Positions 43,094-53,299 of a stretch of 64,000 nucleotides of DNA are shown here, piece by piece. Location: assembly GCA_017547385.1 (NCBI GenBank), contig JAFYPU010000006.1:62001-126000 (forward strand), written 5' to 3'. Position numbers and translations under genes: made by a program. Position 1 is the stretch's first letter; each line of letters begins with the position of its first letter. Below the pieces are notes generated by a model. It was given only the letters and a program-made list of their open reading frames with translations. It made no database searches and was not told where the DNA came from. The stretch is from Bacteroidaceae bacterium. Its GTDB lineage: Bacteria; Bacteroidota; Bacteroidia; Bacteroidales; Bacteroidaceae.

Positions 43094-46000
43094 TTATTGC
43101 ATGCGCATACTCAGGCGGCGTGCCAACATGTTTCCGGCCGGCGTTTCTTCCCAACGTGTGAGGAAGTTCTCGTATTCGGCCACGTGTTTCGAGTTGCAAC
43201 GCTGCAAACCTGTTACCACCGCAGCCAGGAAGAGGAAGTTGCGTTCCATATCGCGGCCATAAGAGCCCATGCGTTTCTCGCCCAGTGCATTATACCATGT
43301 GAGGTATTGACGGAAGTTCTTACCCATTTCCAGCAATACGCGCTCCGACTCCTTGTCTTTGCCCAATTGATGCCAGATTTCGGGAAGGTCGAATAGGTTG
43401 GCGTTCCAGTCGAAGCCCGCGCTTATGTAGTGGTAGGGCACGGTGGACGAAGGCAGTTCCTTTTTGCACTTCTCCATGACGCGCAAAGCCTTGTCGGTTT
43501 TGCCTTCTTGCAAAAGCCGTTTGGCCAGCAGCAGCATCATGCTTCGGTGTGTGTAGCACATACGCATGTTTGTCTCGTCCAAGTAGATGCCTTCCCACGA
43601 CACATTGCCGAAGCGGAAACGTGTCATCATGTTTTCGTACATCTTGTCCGTGTCGATGGCCGTGCCGCCCTGACGGAACGGCGTTACGCGATAAGCCAAG
43701 CCTTCCAAGACAAGATAATCCTTCAAGCCGGCGTAATTATCCTCACCCAAGGTTACAGACATGTAGAGTGGACGCTTCCAGTTGGCGTGTGCCAGCATCT
43801 CGTAAATCATCATATCGTTCTTTGCCACATACTTCTTGCCGGCAAGCGAGATGTGCATGTGTGAAGGTATGGAGTCCTCGCCGAAAGGCAGCATCATGCC
43901 GGAGGCTTTCACAGCCTCCTTGTCGATGGTTACCACCAGGGAGTCGGTGGGGATAAACCCGATTTCCGGATTTCTGACAAAGTTGTCGATGACGTAGGAA
44001 AGCTCGTAGGGATTTACATCCGGGTTCTCCATCTTCAAGGTCTCGAGGACATCGTTCATGGGTCGCACGTAGAAAACGTCGTGTCCCTTGTTGTCAACGT
44101 ACTCATAGCGTTCCCAAGTGATGGGAAGTGCCGGCGAGTCGTAGGCAGGGCGTTTCATTTGGTCGGTGTACCAGTCGGTTTGCAGATAACTCAGGTTGCA
44201 AACTCTGGCATCGGTGCGCACGCCTTCGCTCTCCTGATTATACCAGAGTGGGAAGGTGTCGTTATCTCCGTTCGTGAAGATGACGGGATTTCCGGACGGC
44301 GAGAGCGAATTCAGGTAGTTGGCTCCGAAATCGCGGCATGCGTATCGGCCGCTTCGGTCGTGGTCGTCCCAAGTTTGGCTGACCATTTGCAGCGGAACGA
44401 GGAGGCCTGCCACAGAAGCGACGGAGGCGATGGCGAGTTGCTGCTTGCCTTTAAGCAAACGGCCGAGGCCTTCGGCAAGCGCGGCCACGCCGAGACCAAT
44501 CCAGATGGCAAAGGCGTAGAATGATCCGGCATAGGCGTAGTCGCGTTCACGCGGCTGTCCGGGAGTTTGGTTCAGATAGAGGACAATCGCGAGTCCCGTC
44601 ATGAAAAACAGGAAGAAGACCACCCAAAATTGCTTGATACCTTTGTCGCCTTTGAAAGCCTGCCAGAAGAGTCCGAGCAGTCCGAGCAGTAACGGGAGAC
44701 AATAGAAGACGTTTCGACCCTTGTTCTCGCGAAGTTCGTCGGGCAGTTGGCTTTGGTCGCCCAGCATGGCGTTGTCGATAAACGGTATGCCCGTAATCCA
44801 GTTGCCGTGTTCCAATTCTCCATTGCCTTGTATGTCGTTTTGGCGTCCCGCGAAGTTCCACATGAAGTAACGCCAGTACATGAAGTTCACCTGATAGGAA
44901 AGGAAGAAACGCAGGTTGTCGGCTTGCGAAGGCATTTTGCCGGGAAAGGGTCCTTGCACGATGCCGTTCTCATCCTTGAAGGTGAAATCCACGTCGCGCA
45001 GCGTGATGCCGCCGAGCCATTCTTCGTATCGTGAAGCGTGGCTGCGAGAGTGCATGCGGGGGAAGAACATTTTCTGCTGGTCGGGGAAAACGTATTCGCC
45101 ATTCACTTCGATGCTTTCGTAGCGGTCCGGCTCACTGCCGTCGTTTTGCTGTTTTTCCACCTTCTGAATGACTTCTTTCTTCGTCATATCCACCACTTCC
45201 GAGGTGTAGGCCTCGCCGTAGAGCAAGGGGTTTGTGCCATACTGCTCGCGGTTGAGATATGTGCCGAGTGTGAAGATGTCCTCCGGAGAGTTCTGGTCCA
45301 TCGGTGTGTTTTGGGTGGAGCGAATCACGATAACGGCGTAGGAAGAATAGCCTATCATGAGGCCGAGCATGCACAGGAGGGCGGTGTTCATGAGGCGTGA
45401 GCCGACAATGAAGCGGCCATCTTTGTTTCGCCAGAAGAGCAAGCCCACCAGGGCGGCCAGCACCACCAATCCAATCAGCACCGAGGCGGTGCCGTGGCCA
45501 TAGAAGGGGATACCCAGCAATGCCACGGAGAGGGCAAAGAGGGCCACTTTCAGTTTTCTACCCTTGCGGGTGGTGCTCCAGATGGCGGTGAGTACCACGG
45601 CGATAAGCACGAGAATGTACACCACCAGACCGCCGTTAAATCCGAGTCCTACGTTGTTCACGAAGAAATACTCAAACCAGCCGCCCACCTTCACGATGCC
45701 GGGCACTACGCCGTAGAGAACGGCGGCCACAAGCACGAACGAAACGCACAGAGCCAGCAGCGAACCGCGCGAAGTGGCTTGGGGGTTCTTCTTGAAGTAG
45801 TAGACCAAAACGATGGCCGGCAGGCAGAGCAAATTGAGCAGGTGCACGCCGATGGAGAGTCCGGTGAGATAGAATATCAACACCAGGAAGCGGTCGGCAT
45901 GCGGCTTGTCGGCATTTTCTTCCCACTTCAAGATAAGCCAGAACACCAAGGCGGTGAACATGGATGAGTAGGCGTAAACTTCACCTTCGACGGCCGAAAA

Positions 46001-46414
46001 CCAGAACGTGTCGCTCCATGTGTAGGCCAGTGCGCCGGTGAGGCCGCAGCCCATCACGAGGATGAGTTGTGCCCATGTGCTGACCACGCCGTCGGGGCAG
46101 ACAAGTTTGCGTGCCAAGTGCGTGATGCTCCAAAAGAGGAACAGAATGCAGAAAGCCGAGAGCAGGGCCGACATGATGTTCACCATGAATGCCACTTGCG
46201 TGGGCTCGCTTGTGAACTGGCTGAAGAAGTTGCCCGTTAGCATGAAGAATGGTGCTCCGGGCGGATGGCCCACTTCAAGCTTGTGCGCCGTTGTGATGAA
46301 CTCGGGGCAGTCCCAAAAACTCGCCGTCGGTTCCACCGTCATGCAGTAGGTGAAAGCCGCTATGGCGAATGTGAGCCAACCCAGCAGGTTGTTTACGAGT
46401 TTGTACTGTTTCAT
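43094..46414 (-). CDS. DUF2723 family multi-pass membrane protein
   Basis: This 1106-residue protein of DUF2723 is related to PMT/GT-C type glycosyltransferases. The N-terminal half has many hydrophobic helices and the signature YCMTVEPTASFWDCPEFITT followed by HPPGAPFFML, where the WDCPE acidic pair lies in the first extramembrane loop, as in GT-C enzymes. More helices follow to about residue 690, and the soluble C-terminal part has repeat-like helices (GKTDKALRVMEKCKKELP). The substrate is unknown, but O-glycosylation of exported proteins is plausible. It has a promoter at 46486-46493. Confidence 0.88.
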   Translation of the reverse strand: MKQYKLVNNLLGWLTFAIAAFTYCMTVEPTASFWDCPEFITTAHKLEVGHPPGAPFFMLTGNFFSQFTSEPTQVAFMVNIMSALLSAFCILFLFWSITHLARKLVCPDGVVSTWAQLILVMGCGLTGALAYTWSDTFWFSAVEGEVYAYSSMFTALVFWLILKWEENADKPHADRFLVLIFYLTGLSIGVHLLNLLCLPAIVLVYYFKKNPQATSRGSLLALCVSFVLVAAVLYGVVPGIVKVGGWFEYFFVNNVGLGFNGGLVVYILVLIAVVLTAIWSTTRKGRKLKVALFALSVALLGIPFYGHGTASVLIGLVVLAALVGLLFWRNKDGRFIVGSRLMNTALLCMLGLMIGYSSYAVIVIRSTQNTPMDQNSPEDIFTLGTYLNREQYGTNPLLYGEAYTSEVVDMTKKEVIQKVEKQQNDGSEPDRYESIEVNGEYVFPDQQKMFFPRMHSRSHASRYEEWLGGITLRDVDFTFKDENGIVQGPFPGKMPSQADNLRFFLSYQVNFMYWRYFMWNFAGRQNDIQGNGELEHGNWITGIPFIDNAMLGDQSQLPDELRENKGRNVFYCLPLLLGLLGLFWQAFKGDKGIKQFWVVFFLFFMTGLAIVLYLNQTPGQPRERDYAYAGSFYAFAIWIGLGVAALAEGLGRLLKGKQQLAIASVASVAGLLVPLQMVSQTWDDHDRSGRYACRDFGANYLNSLSPSGNPVIFTNGDNDTFPLWYNQESEGVRTDARVCNLSYLQTDWYTDQMKRPAYDSPALPITWERYEYVDNKGHDVFYVRPMNDVLETLKMENPDVNPYELSYVIDNFVRNPEIGFIPTDSLVVTIDKEAVKASGMMLPFGEDSIPSHMHISLAGKKYVAKNDMMIYEMLAHANWKRPLYMSVTLGEDNYAGLKDYLVLEGLAYRVTPFRQGGTAIDTDKMYENMMTRFRFGNVSWEGIYLDETNMRMCYTHRSMMLLLAKRLLQEGKTDKALRVMEKCKKELPSSTVPYHYISAGFDWNANLFDLPEIWHQLGKDKESERVLLEMGKNFRQYLTWYNALGEKRMGSYGRDMERNFLFLAAVVTGLQRCNSKHVAEYENFLTRWEETPAGNMLARRLSMRMQ

Positions 46415-46485
46415 AAGATTTTCGAAATAGTATGTTGATTTGTTTTTTTATGCTTTCGGCTATGCGCGTGCGCACAATGGCTGCG

Positions 46486-46493
46486 CAAAAATA
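46486..46493 (-). promoter_or_regulatory. Promoter -7 element of the DUF2723 gene
   Basis: The minus strand reads TATTTTTG; expected start near 46480, with a leader of about 65 nt. Confidence 0.55.
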
Positions 46494-46633
46494 GGTATAA
46501 AAATCCGCCTTGCCCAACAAATAACTCTTTTTTGCACTCTCGGGCTCTGCACCACCGGTTTTTGTGAATATGAAAGGGCGCAGGGCGTATGAGCGAGGTG
46601 GGTGAGTGGACTTGAAAGAGGCAGGGGACTGTT

Positions 46634-46740
46634 GCTTACGTTTTGTCGGAAAAACGGCCTTGGGGTGTACAAAAATTTACACGGCGTTTAGAAATTTCTA
46701 CAAGCACTGCAGAAAATTCTGCAAGCACTGCAGATTTTTG
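46634..46740. repeat. Modular palindromic repeat, copy R8
   Basis: The core 46672-46740 has slots A, B reversed, B reversed, the same order as R9. The left flank GCTTACGTTTTGTC followed by GGAAAAACGGCCTT matches the R9 flank with a few changes. Confidence 0.85.
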
Positions 46741-46802
46741 CGCAATGCCTATGCGTTTTCACTTGAGGCCACCGCATATTTTTTGACAGTGGAACCAGAT
46801 GC

Positions 46803-47723
46803 TCACAGCCACATGACGATGAGCGGAATGGCGGCGGCTGCCATCAGGGTAGTGATGAAAATGGCCTGCGCCATCAGGCGACCGTCGAGACCATGCTTCA
46901 TGCTGATCATGATGCCGTTGGCAGCTATCGGCATGCCGCTCAACAGCGTGGCCACACCGGCCACTTCTTCGTTCACCCCGAGCGTACGCAGCACCACGAG
47001 CACCAGGGCCGGCATCAGCAGCAGCTTGATGAAGGCAGCCGCATACACAAACGGCGAACCGGCCATGTCGCGCAGCGGAACCGTGCTCAGACTTGCACCG
47101 ATGATGAGCAGCGCGCACGGAATGGTCATGTCGCCCACCAGATGGCACCACGTGCCGATGCCCTCGGGCACTTCAACGCGCAGCAAGGCCAGCACCATGG
47201 CAGCCAACGAGGCCAGAACGCAGGGCGAAAACACCAGACGAGGGCTGAATGTCTGCTTGAAATTCAGACCGGTGAGGAACGATACGCCCACAGTGAATAT
47301 CAACACGTTGAAAGGGATGGTGAGCACGGCGGCATAGAACACGGCTTTGGCGCCAAACACAGCATTGACCACGGGAAAGCCGATGAAAGTTACGTTGCCA
47401 AACACTGACATGAACCGAAGCTGTCCGCGCCTGTGCCGACCGCCCGTGTTCCACAACCGAGTCAGTGCGAAAGCCGCAGCAATGAGCAGCGCGTAATTTA
47501 CCACCGATACCCAGATGAGCGAAACAACTTCGGAAGTTTCGAAAGTGATGCCCGGCCCCATGACCGAAGCCAGAATGAGCATCGGACAGCTCACGTCGAG
47601 AACAAACACCGAGAGCAGGCGGTTGAGTTCGGCCGGCCAAATGCCGCGTTTGGCCGATAGAAATCCCACCATGATGGTGGCAAAAATCATCAGCATCTGT
47701 GTGAATATGTGCGTATAGTCCAT
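46803..47723 (-). CDS. AEC family transporter
   Basis: This 306-residue membrane protein of the auxin efflux carrier family has about ten hydrophobic helices in two halves of five. Features of the family are the MLIFATIMVGFLSAKRG start and the polar break NAVFGAKAVFYAA in the first half. The likely role is export of organic anions, but the substrate is unknown. It lies downstream of hisS beyond a terminator-like hairpin. Confidence 0.88.
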   Translation of the reverse strand: MDYTHIFTQMLMIFATIMVGFLSAKRGIWPAELNRLLSVFVLDVSCPMLILASVMGPGITFETSEVVSLIWVSVVNYALLIAAAFALTRLWNTGGRHRRGQLRFMSVFGNVTFIGFPVVNAVFGAKAVFYAAVLTIPFNVLIFTVGVSFLTGLNFKQTFSPRLVFSPCVLASLAAMVLALLRVEVPEGIGTWCHLVGDMTIPCALLIIGASLSTVPLRDMAGSPFVYAAAFIKLLLMPALVLVVLRTLGVNEEVAGVATLLSGMPIAANGIMISMKHGLDGRLMAQAIFITTLMAAAAIPLIVMWL

Positions 47724-47782
47724 GAGGTGGCGTGATGTGTTTCAGTTTTGATGAAAAGTTGTGCCCGATGTGAGCATACAAC

Positions 47783-47812
47783 AACGGCAAGCACCCGTGG
47801 GCACTTGCCGTT
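47783..47812 (-). terminator. Probable terminator after hisS
   Basis: AACGGCAAGTGCCC pairs with GGGTGCTTGCCGTT across a very short loop; the following T-run is weak (GTTGTTGT on the minus strand side). Confidence 0.5.
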
Positions 47813-47828
47813 TGATGGTCGGTATGAT

Positions 47829-49193
47829 TTATTTCACAATCTCAATGAGTTGTTGCGGCGTAACGCTTTGCTGTTCACCCGTCTGCATGTTTTTCAGCGT
47901 AACAGTGCCTTCAGCCATTTCTGTTTCGCCCACCAAGGCAACGAAAGGCACTTGCAGGGCATTGGCATACGACATCTGTTTTTTCATCTTCGTGCTGTCG
48001 GGATAAACCTCCGTGGCAATGCCGGCGCGACGTGCTTCGGCCGCCAGGCGTAAGCAGTGTGCCGCTTCGCGCTCGCCGAAGTTGATGAAGAGCAAGCGCA
48101 CACCGCCCATGGCCGAAGCCTCGGGGAAAAGTTGCAGTTGCTCCAGCACATCATAAATGCGGTCGGCACCGAAACTGATGCCCACGCCCGAAAGTCCGGG
48201 CAGACCGAAGATCCCTGTCAGGTTGTCGTAGCGACCGCCGCCGGTGATGCTACCGATTTGCACATCCAAAGCTTTCACCTCGAAGATGCATCCGGTGTAA
48301 TAGTTGAGGCCACGTGCCAGTGTCAAATCCAGTTCGATGACGTTGCGAAGGCCTGAGCCTTTCAGCGCATCGAGTACAAAAGCCACTTCGTCCACTCCCA
48401 AAAGTCCGGTTTCGCTTTCAGCCAAAACGGAACGCATTGTGGCGATTTTCTCCTCGTTGCTGCCGCTCATCTGCAGGATGGGCTGAAGTTTCTCAACCGC
48501 CTCCGCAGAAAGACCGCCGGCTTGCAGTTCTTCGTTCACCTTGTCCAGGCCAATCTTGTCGAGCTTGTCGATGGCCACGGTGATGTCTGTGATTTTCTCC
48601 GGTGCTCCTATGATTTCGGCAATGCCGCTCAGAATTTTCCGGTTGTTGATTTTGATAGCCACGCGGATGTTCAGACGAGTGAAAACTTCGTCCACGATTT
48701 GCATGAGTTCGACCTCGTTGATGAGAGAGGCAGAGCCAACTACGTCAGCGTCGCACTGATAAAACTCCCTATAACGCCCTTTTTGCGGACGGTCGGCCCG
48801 CCAAACGGGCTGTATTTGGAAACGTTTGAACGGCAATTGCAGCTCTTCGCGGTGTTGCACCACAAATCTGGCGAAGGGAACGGTGAGATCGTAACGCAAG
48901 CCACGGTCGCAGAGCTGTGCGGCGAGGCGTGCGGGCGATGCTTCTTCAATTTCCTGAGCGGTGATGCCGTTCATGAAGTTGCCGGAGTTGAGGATTTTGA
49001 ACAAGAGTTTGTCGCCTTCTTCGCCGTATTTGCCCATCAGCGTGCCGAGGTTTTCCATGGCGGGAGTCTCTATCTGACGAAAGCCATAGAGTGCGTAAAC
49101 TTCGCGGATGGTGTTGAAAATATAGTTGCGGCGTGCCATTTCGTTGGGGCCGAAGTCGCGCGTTCCTTTAGGTATGCCGGGTTTTTGAGCCAT
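47829..49193 (-). CDS. hisS: Histidyl-tRNA synthetase
   Basis: HisRS charges tRNA-His. The 454-residue class II enzyme begins [19 protein letters not shown]. Motif 2 is present ([20 protein letters not shown], then [10 protein letters not shown]), and so is the histidine-specific [15 protein letters not shown] (near 288). The C-terminal anticodon-binding domain begins near 360. It lies 46 bp after the endonuclease-like gene on the same strand. Confidence 0.98.
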   Translation of the reverse strand: MAQKPGIPKGTRDFGPNEMARRNYIFNTIREVYALYGFRQIETPAMENLGTLMGKYGEEGDKLLFKILNSGNFMNGITAQEIEEASPARLAAQLCDRGLRYDLTVPFARFVVQHREELQLPFKRFQIQPVWRADRPQKGRYREFYQCDADVVGSASLINEVELMQIVDEVFTRLNIRVAIKINNRKILSGIAEIIGAPEKITDITVAIDKLDKIGLDKVNEELQAGGLSAEAVEKLQPILQMSGSNEEKIATMRSVLAESETGLLGVDEVAFVLDALKGSGLRNVIELDLTLARGLNYYTGCIFEVKALDVQIGSITGGGRYDNLTGIFGLPGLSGVGISFGADRIYDVLEQLQLFPEASAMGGVRLLFINFGEREAAHCLRLAAEARRAGIATEVYPDSTKMKKQMSYANALQVPFVALVGETEMAEGTVTLKNMQTGEQQSVTPQQLIEIVK

Positions 49194-49239
49194 GTTTTCT
49201 GAATTTATGGGTGTGCGGTCCGCGGTGCGAGACCGGTGT

Positions 49240-50352
49240 TTATTGTATTTCCTTTACGAGATAAATGATTGTGGGCAGGTGGTCGCTGTATCCGTTGAGC
49301 CACACGCCGCTTGCGTGAGTGCGGTGGGGTTCTCCGCGGTTCTTTCCGCTCTGTTGAAACAGGAAGTCGCGAACAAAGACTTCGTTGCGCCAGAATTTGA
49401 GTGTGCTGCGGTCGTCGCCGAGCAGGTTGCCGGTGAACACGATTTGGTCGAAGAGGTTCCACTTGCCGTCGTAGAGCAGCGAGCCTTGGCCGGTCTTATA
49501 CAGGGTGTTCCACCAGGGGTTGTAGAGGTCGGTGGGACCGGTTTTTTCAACTTTGTGTGTGCACTTGAGCTCGTTTGCCATGCTTTTGTCCTTGGGGTCG
49601 TCGTTCATGTCGCCCATGATGATGACTTTGCAGCCCGGGTCTTGTTGCAACAATGCCTCTTTCAGGTGATAAACCTGGTATCCGGCACGTTCGCGTGCAA
49701 AGCTGCCGGCTGCGCGACTGGGCCAGTGCACCACGATGAAGTGCATGCGTTCGCCAGCCATGGTTCCGCTCATCACGAGGAAGCCTCGGGTGATGTAGGC
49801 TGTGTCGCCGCGCAACTCCTGATAGGGAATTACTTTTTTGTTCTCGTCCACGTAAAATCCGAGATCCACATCGGGTTGTTTCTCATCGAGGTAATAAAAC
49901 GGCACGAGCATGTGGCTTTCTTTTTTGAAGTACTTGGGATTGTATAGGAAGGCACAATCCACGCCTCGGCGGTCGGGGCCGTCAACATGCACCACCTGAT
50001 AGCCACGTTCGGCCAGTGCCGGCTCTTTCACAAGGTCGTCGAGCACACGTCGGTTTTCCACTTCCGAAACACCGATGACGGCCGGACCGTTTTTCAGCTT
50101 GTCGGTGCAAAGTTGTGAGAGCACGCGTGCCATGTTTTTCTGCTTGGCACGATATTTCATGGTGCCCCAATGGTTCTTGCCGTTGGGCAGAAATTCGTAG
50201 TCGTTCTTTCCGGCATCGTGCAGGGTGTCGAAAAGATTTTCAAGATTGTAGAAAGCCACACCATAGAGGCTGTAGCGCTTTTCCACGGGGTTGCCGGAAC
50301 ATATTGCACCGAATGCAATGGTAATGGCAAGGGTGAGAAGTATTTTTTTCAT
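49240..50352 (-). CDS. Secreted endonuclease/exonuclease/phosphatase family protein
   Basis: This 370-residue exported protein has a signal peptide ([20 protein letters not shown]). The EEP fold motifs are visible: [10 protein letters not shown] (Asn/Glu), [14 protein letters not shown] (catalytic Glu), [12 protein letters not shown] and [10 protein letters not shown] (Asp/Asn), and the final [10 protein letters not shown] (Asp-His). In Bacteroidetes such proteins may be nucleases or phosphodiesterases, and the substrate is not known. The ATG at 50352 is chosen over an upstream one because it starts the signal peptide. Confidence 0.9.
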   Translation of the reverse strand: MKKILLTLAITIAFGAICSGNPVEKRYSLYGVAFYNLENLFDTLHDAGKNDYEFLPNGKNHWGTMKYRAKQKNMARVLSQLCTDKLKNGPAVIGVSEVENRRVLDDLVKEPALAERGYQVVHVDGPDRRGVDCAFLYNPKYFKKESHMLVPFYYLDEKQPDVDLGFYVDENKKVIPYQELRGDTAYITRGFLVMSGTMAGERMHFIVVHWPSRAAGSFARERAGYQVYHLKEALLQQDPGCKVIIMGDMNDDPKDKSMANELKCTHKVEKTGPTDLYNPWWNTLYKTGQGSLLYDGKWNLFDQIVFTGNLLGDDRSTLKFWRNEVFVRDFLFQQSGKNRGEPHRTHASGVWLNGYSDHLPTIIYLVKEIQ

Positions 50353-50450
50353 AGTTTCTTGAGTTTTCTGAAGTGATGTCAAACTATTTGGGAGCAAATT
50401 TCAGAAAAAAAAACGAGAGTTCTTGTTTTTTATCGGCAGATTTCTGAAAA

Positions 50451-50547
50451 GGCTGACACTTTGACCAAGTCCAAGTGTTGCTTCGGCTCGGAATGAGAAG
50501 CCGAAACAAGTTTCGCTTCATCCTCCGCTCGCCATGCTGACACTTTG
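50451..50547. repeat. 97-bp element S2 bounded by GCTGACACTTTG
   Basis: This is the inverted counterpart of S1 at 26886-26982, with the same length and the same boundary motif at both ends (50451-50462 and 50536-50547). Its second boundary is also the flank of repeat R9. Confidence 0.8.
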
Positions 50548-50642
50548 TCCGAAAAACGGCCTTTGGGGGTGCAAAAATTTACAAGGCGTTTAGAAATTTC
50601 TACAAGCACTGCGGAAAATTCTGCAAGCACTGCAGATTTTCG
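50536..50642. repeat. Modular palindromic repeat, copy R9
   Basis: The core 50574-50642 has slots A, B reversed, B reversed. The left flank is GCTGACACTTTG plus CCGAAAAACGGCCTTTGG. Confidence 0.85.
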
Positions 50643-50763
50643 TCCATCGCATCGGGGAATTTGCCCCTTGCGTTTTGCTGTTTGTGAGAGCGCTTTGTGT
50701 TTCTCTTTTCCCGTCAAAGCGCAATTCTCTGTGCCAAAAGGTTCGTAAGTCGGCACATTTCGT

Positions 50764-50771
50764 TACCTTTG
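50764..50771 (+). promoter_or_regulatory. Promoter -7 element of the dapB-lepB operon
   Basis: TACCTTTG; expected start near 50778, leaving about 70 nt of leader before the ATG at 50848. Confidence 0.65.
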
Positions 50772-50847
50772 CTTCGCAATTATGCGGCTTGACCTGCCGT
50801 TGGGCGCGTCGGGCTTGCACTTCACACAAACCCAAACAGGACACAAC

Positions 50848-51600
50848 ATGAAAATAGCCATTATCGGATACGGCAAAATGGGCCGTATGGTGGAAGAAAT
50901 AGCCTTGCAACGAGGCCACGAAATAGTTTGCATCATCGACCAACACAATCCGGAAGATTTCGAAAGCCCGGCTTTTAGCAGTGCCGATGTAGCCATCGAA
51001 TTCACATCGCCCACGGCGGCCTATGGCAACTATGTCCGCGCCTTTGCCGCCGGTGTCAAGGTGGTGAGTGGCAGCACGGGCTGGATGGCAGAACACGAGG
51101 CCGATGTGCGCCGCATGGTGAACGAAGGCTTTACCTTGTTCTGGGCTTCCAACTTCTCGCTGGGTGTGGGCATCTTCGGGGCGGTCAACAAGTTTCTGGC
51201 TCGCATCATGAATCGCTATCCGCAATATGAGGTAACGATGGAAGAGACCCACCACATTCACAAGCTTGATGCGCCCAGCGGCACAGCCATCACGCTGGCC
51301 GAACAAGTGGTGGCTGAGCTCGACCGCAAGGACGGATGGGCCAAGGGCATAGTGCACGAAGCCGATGGAAGCATCACCGGTAGCACCGAAACCGCGGCCG
51401 AAAAGCTACGCATCGATGCCGTGAGACGCGACGAAGTGCCCGGCATTCACACCATTGCCTACGACAGTGCCGAGGATTGCATCACCATCACACACGATGC
51501 CCACAGCCGTCGCGGCTTCGCCTTGGGCGCAGTGCTGGCCGCCGAGTATACGGCCGAACATAAGGGGTTGCTTACCATGGACGACCTTTTTGATTTTTAA
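50848..51600 (+). CDS. dapB: 4-hydroxy-tetrahydrodipicolinate reductase
   Basis: DapB makes tetrahydrodipicolinate in lysine and diaminopimelate synthesis. The nucleotide-binding GYGKMGRMVE is at the N terminus, followed by GSTGW and the active-site signature ETHHIHKLDAPSGTAITLA near 142-160. The 250-residue length is normal. An upstream ATG at 50782 opens the same frame, but MKIAIIGYGKMG at 50848 is the family start. lepB begins 25 bp downstream. Confidence 0.97.
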   Translation: MKIAIIGYGKMGRMVEEIALQRGHEIVCIIDQHNPEDFESPAFSSADVAIEFTSPTAAYGNYVRAFAAGVKVVSGSTGWMAEHEADVRRMVNEGFTLFWASNFSLGVGIFGAVNKFLARIMNRYPQYEVTMEETHHIHKLDAPSGTAITLAEQVVAELDRKDGWAKGIVHEADGSITGSTETAAEKLRIDAVRRDEVPGIHTIAYDSAEDCITITHDAHSRRGFALGAVLAAEYTAEHKGLLTMDDLFDF

Positions 51601-51625
51601 GAACACGAAAACGAAACACTTCAGC

Positions 51626-53221
51626 ATGAGCGAAACAGAAAAGAAAACCGAGGCGGCGAAACAGGAAGCGGCCAAAGAAATTACGCTTCCTACCCCCGAC
51701 CCCAAAACACCCATACGTCCGGATGACAAACCCGAACCCGATCCGCGTACACCGGTGAAAGAACTCATCGAGCAGTCTACGGAAGATAAGACTGCCCGTC
51801 GGCTCAAGCGCAAAAGGGTGGTGAAATTCGTCATAGTGCTGACGCTCTATCTGCTCTTCCTTGTGTGGGTTCAGTCGTGGCTCGGCCTTTTGGTGGTTCC
51901 CTTTATCTACGATGCTTACATCAGTCGGAAAATCGATTGGTACTGGTGGCGCAAGTCCAAGAACTCTGCCCTGCGCTACGTCATGGGTTGGGTGGACGCC
52001 ATCGTGTTTGCGCTTGTGGCTATCTACTTTCTCAATCAATTCTTCTTCCAGAACTATGTCATTCCGTCCAGTTCGTTGGAGAAGACACTGCTTACGGGCG
52101 ATTACCTCCTTGTGAGCAAAGTTTCTTACGGCCCTCGCATTCCGCAGACACCGCTCACCATGCCGCTCACACAGCACACGTTGCCCGTGGTGAACACCAA
52201 GAGTTATTTGGAGTGGCCTCACTGGGAATATCGTCGCGTCAAAGGATTGGGCGAAGTGCGTCGCGGAGACATCGTGGTGTTCAACTATCCTGCTGGAGAC
52301 ACTGTGGCTTTGCTCTGTCAGAACCAAGATTATTATCGCATGGCTTACCAAATCGGGGCACAAGCCACCTGCGTGCTGCCGACACAGGAGATGGATTACG
52401 CCACGCAACAGCAGATTTTCTCCGGGCTTTATGCCACCGGCAAACAAGTGATGGCCGCAAATCCGCAAGAGTTTGGCGAAATTGTGGCACGCCCCGTCGA
52501 TCGTCGCGAAAACTATGTGAAACGCTGCGTGGCATTGCCGGGCGACACCTTCCTGATGCGCAACGATGTGATTTATATCAACGGGAAAGCGCAGGCGCAG
52601 CCCGAAAATGTGCAATTGGGTTACGTTGTCAGCTTCCGCGAGTATCCTTCCGAATACTTGCGTCGTCGGCTCGGGATTACCGCCGAGGATATGTCGCATC
52701 CCATGTCTGAAGACGGATTGACTTTCTACATGCCGCTGACCGCTGTGGCTAAAAACGGATTGACTACGGCCGGTGTCATAGCCTCCATCCGGCGTGCTCC
52801 GGGTGAGACGGCTTGGCTTTATCCTCTGAACATGGTGAAGGATTGGAGCACATCCGATTATGGCGGAGAGGGTTTTGTGATACCCAAAAAGGGTTCGCCC
52901 CTTCGTCTGACGTTGGCCAATCTTCCTATCTATGAGCGCGTAATTCGCGATTACGAGGGCAATAAGCTGGAAGTGCGCGGCGGAAAAATCTATATCAACG
53001 GACAATTGTCAGACTCCTATACGCCGAAATTCAACCACTATTGGATGATGGGCGACAACCGAGATAATTCTGCCGACTCGCGCTTCTGGGGTTTCGTGCC
53101 CGAGGATCATGTTGTCGGAAAGCCTCTCTTCGTGTGGCTCTCCCTGGACCCCGATTACGGCCTGGCCAATGGTAAAATCCGCTGGGAGCGTTTCTTTAAG
53201 TGGGTCGGCGACATCAAATAA
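51626..53221 (+). CDS. lepB: Signal peptidase I, extended Bacteroidetes form
   Basis: LepB removes signal peptides on the periplasmic side of the inner membrane. At 531 residues it is longer than E. coli LepB (324). An acidic, Pro-rich cytoplasmic N terminus of about 60 residues is followed by transmembrane segments near 70-95 and 118-140. The catalytic serine is in IPSSSLEKTLLTGD (near 148) and the general-base lysine in ENYVKRCVALPGD (near 299). Box E is GDNRDNSADSRFWG (near 475). Long insertions separate these boxes. It is followed by a degenerate paralogue. Confidence 0.95.
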   Translation: MSETEKKTEAAKQEAAKEITLPTPDPKTPIRPDDKPEPDPRTPVKELIEQSTEDKTARRLKRKRVVKFVIVLTLYLLFLVWVQSWLGLLVVPFIYDAYISRKIDWYWWRKSKNSALRYVMGWVDAIVFALVAIYFLNQFFFQNYVIPSSSLEKTLLTGDYLLVSKVSYGPRIPQTPLTMPLTQHTLPVVNTKSYLEWPHWEYRRVKGLGEVRRGDIVVFNYPAGDTVALLCQNQDYYRMAYQIGAQATCVLPTQEMDYATQQQIFSGLYATGKQVMAANPQEFGEIVARPVDRRENYVKRCVALPGDTFLMRNDVIYINGKAQAQPENVQLGYVVSFREYPSEYLRRRLGITAEDMSHPMSEDGLTFYMPLTAVAKNGLTTAGVIASIRRAPGETAWLYPLNMVKDWSTSDYGGEGFVIPKKGSPLRLTLANLPIYERVIRDYEGNKLEVRGGKIYINGQLSDSYTPKFNHYWMMGDNRDNSADSRFWGFVPEDHVVGKPLFVWLSLDPDYGLANGKIRWERFFKWVGDIK

Positions 53222-53299
53222 TGCGGCTGCACCGGCACATTTCTGCCTACAAGGCAAGAGTGGCCGGACGGCTTTCCGAAAATTAAAAATCCCGTGCCG

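Larger units (their letters stand above)
46415..46802. other. Intergenic region with promoter and repeat R8
   Basis: The 388 bp contain the DUF2723 promoter (46486-46493) and repeat copy R8 with its flank (46634-46740). The stretch 46500-46630 shows nothing definite. Confidence 0.7.
50353..50847. other. Intergenic region with elements S2 and R9 and the dapB promoter
   Basis: The 495 bp between divergent genes hold the 97-bp element S2 (50451-50547), repeat copy R9 (50536-50642) and the dapB promoter (50764-50771). In the remaining bases I see no gene and no clear promoter for the minus-strand gene. Confidence 0.7.
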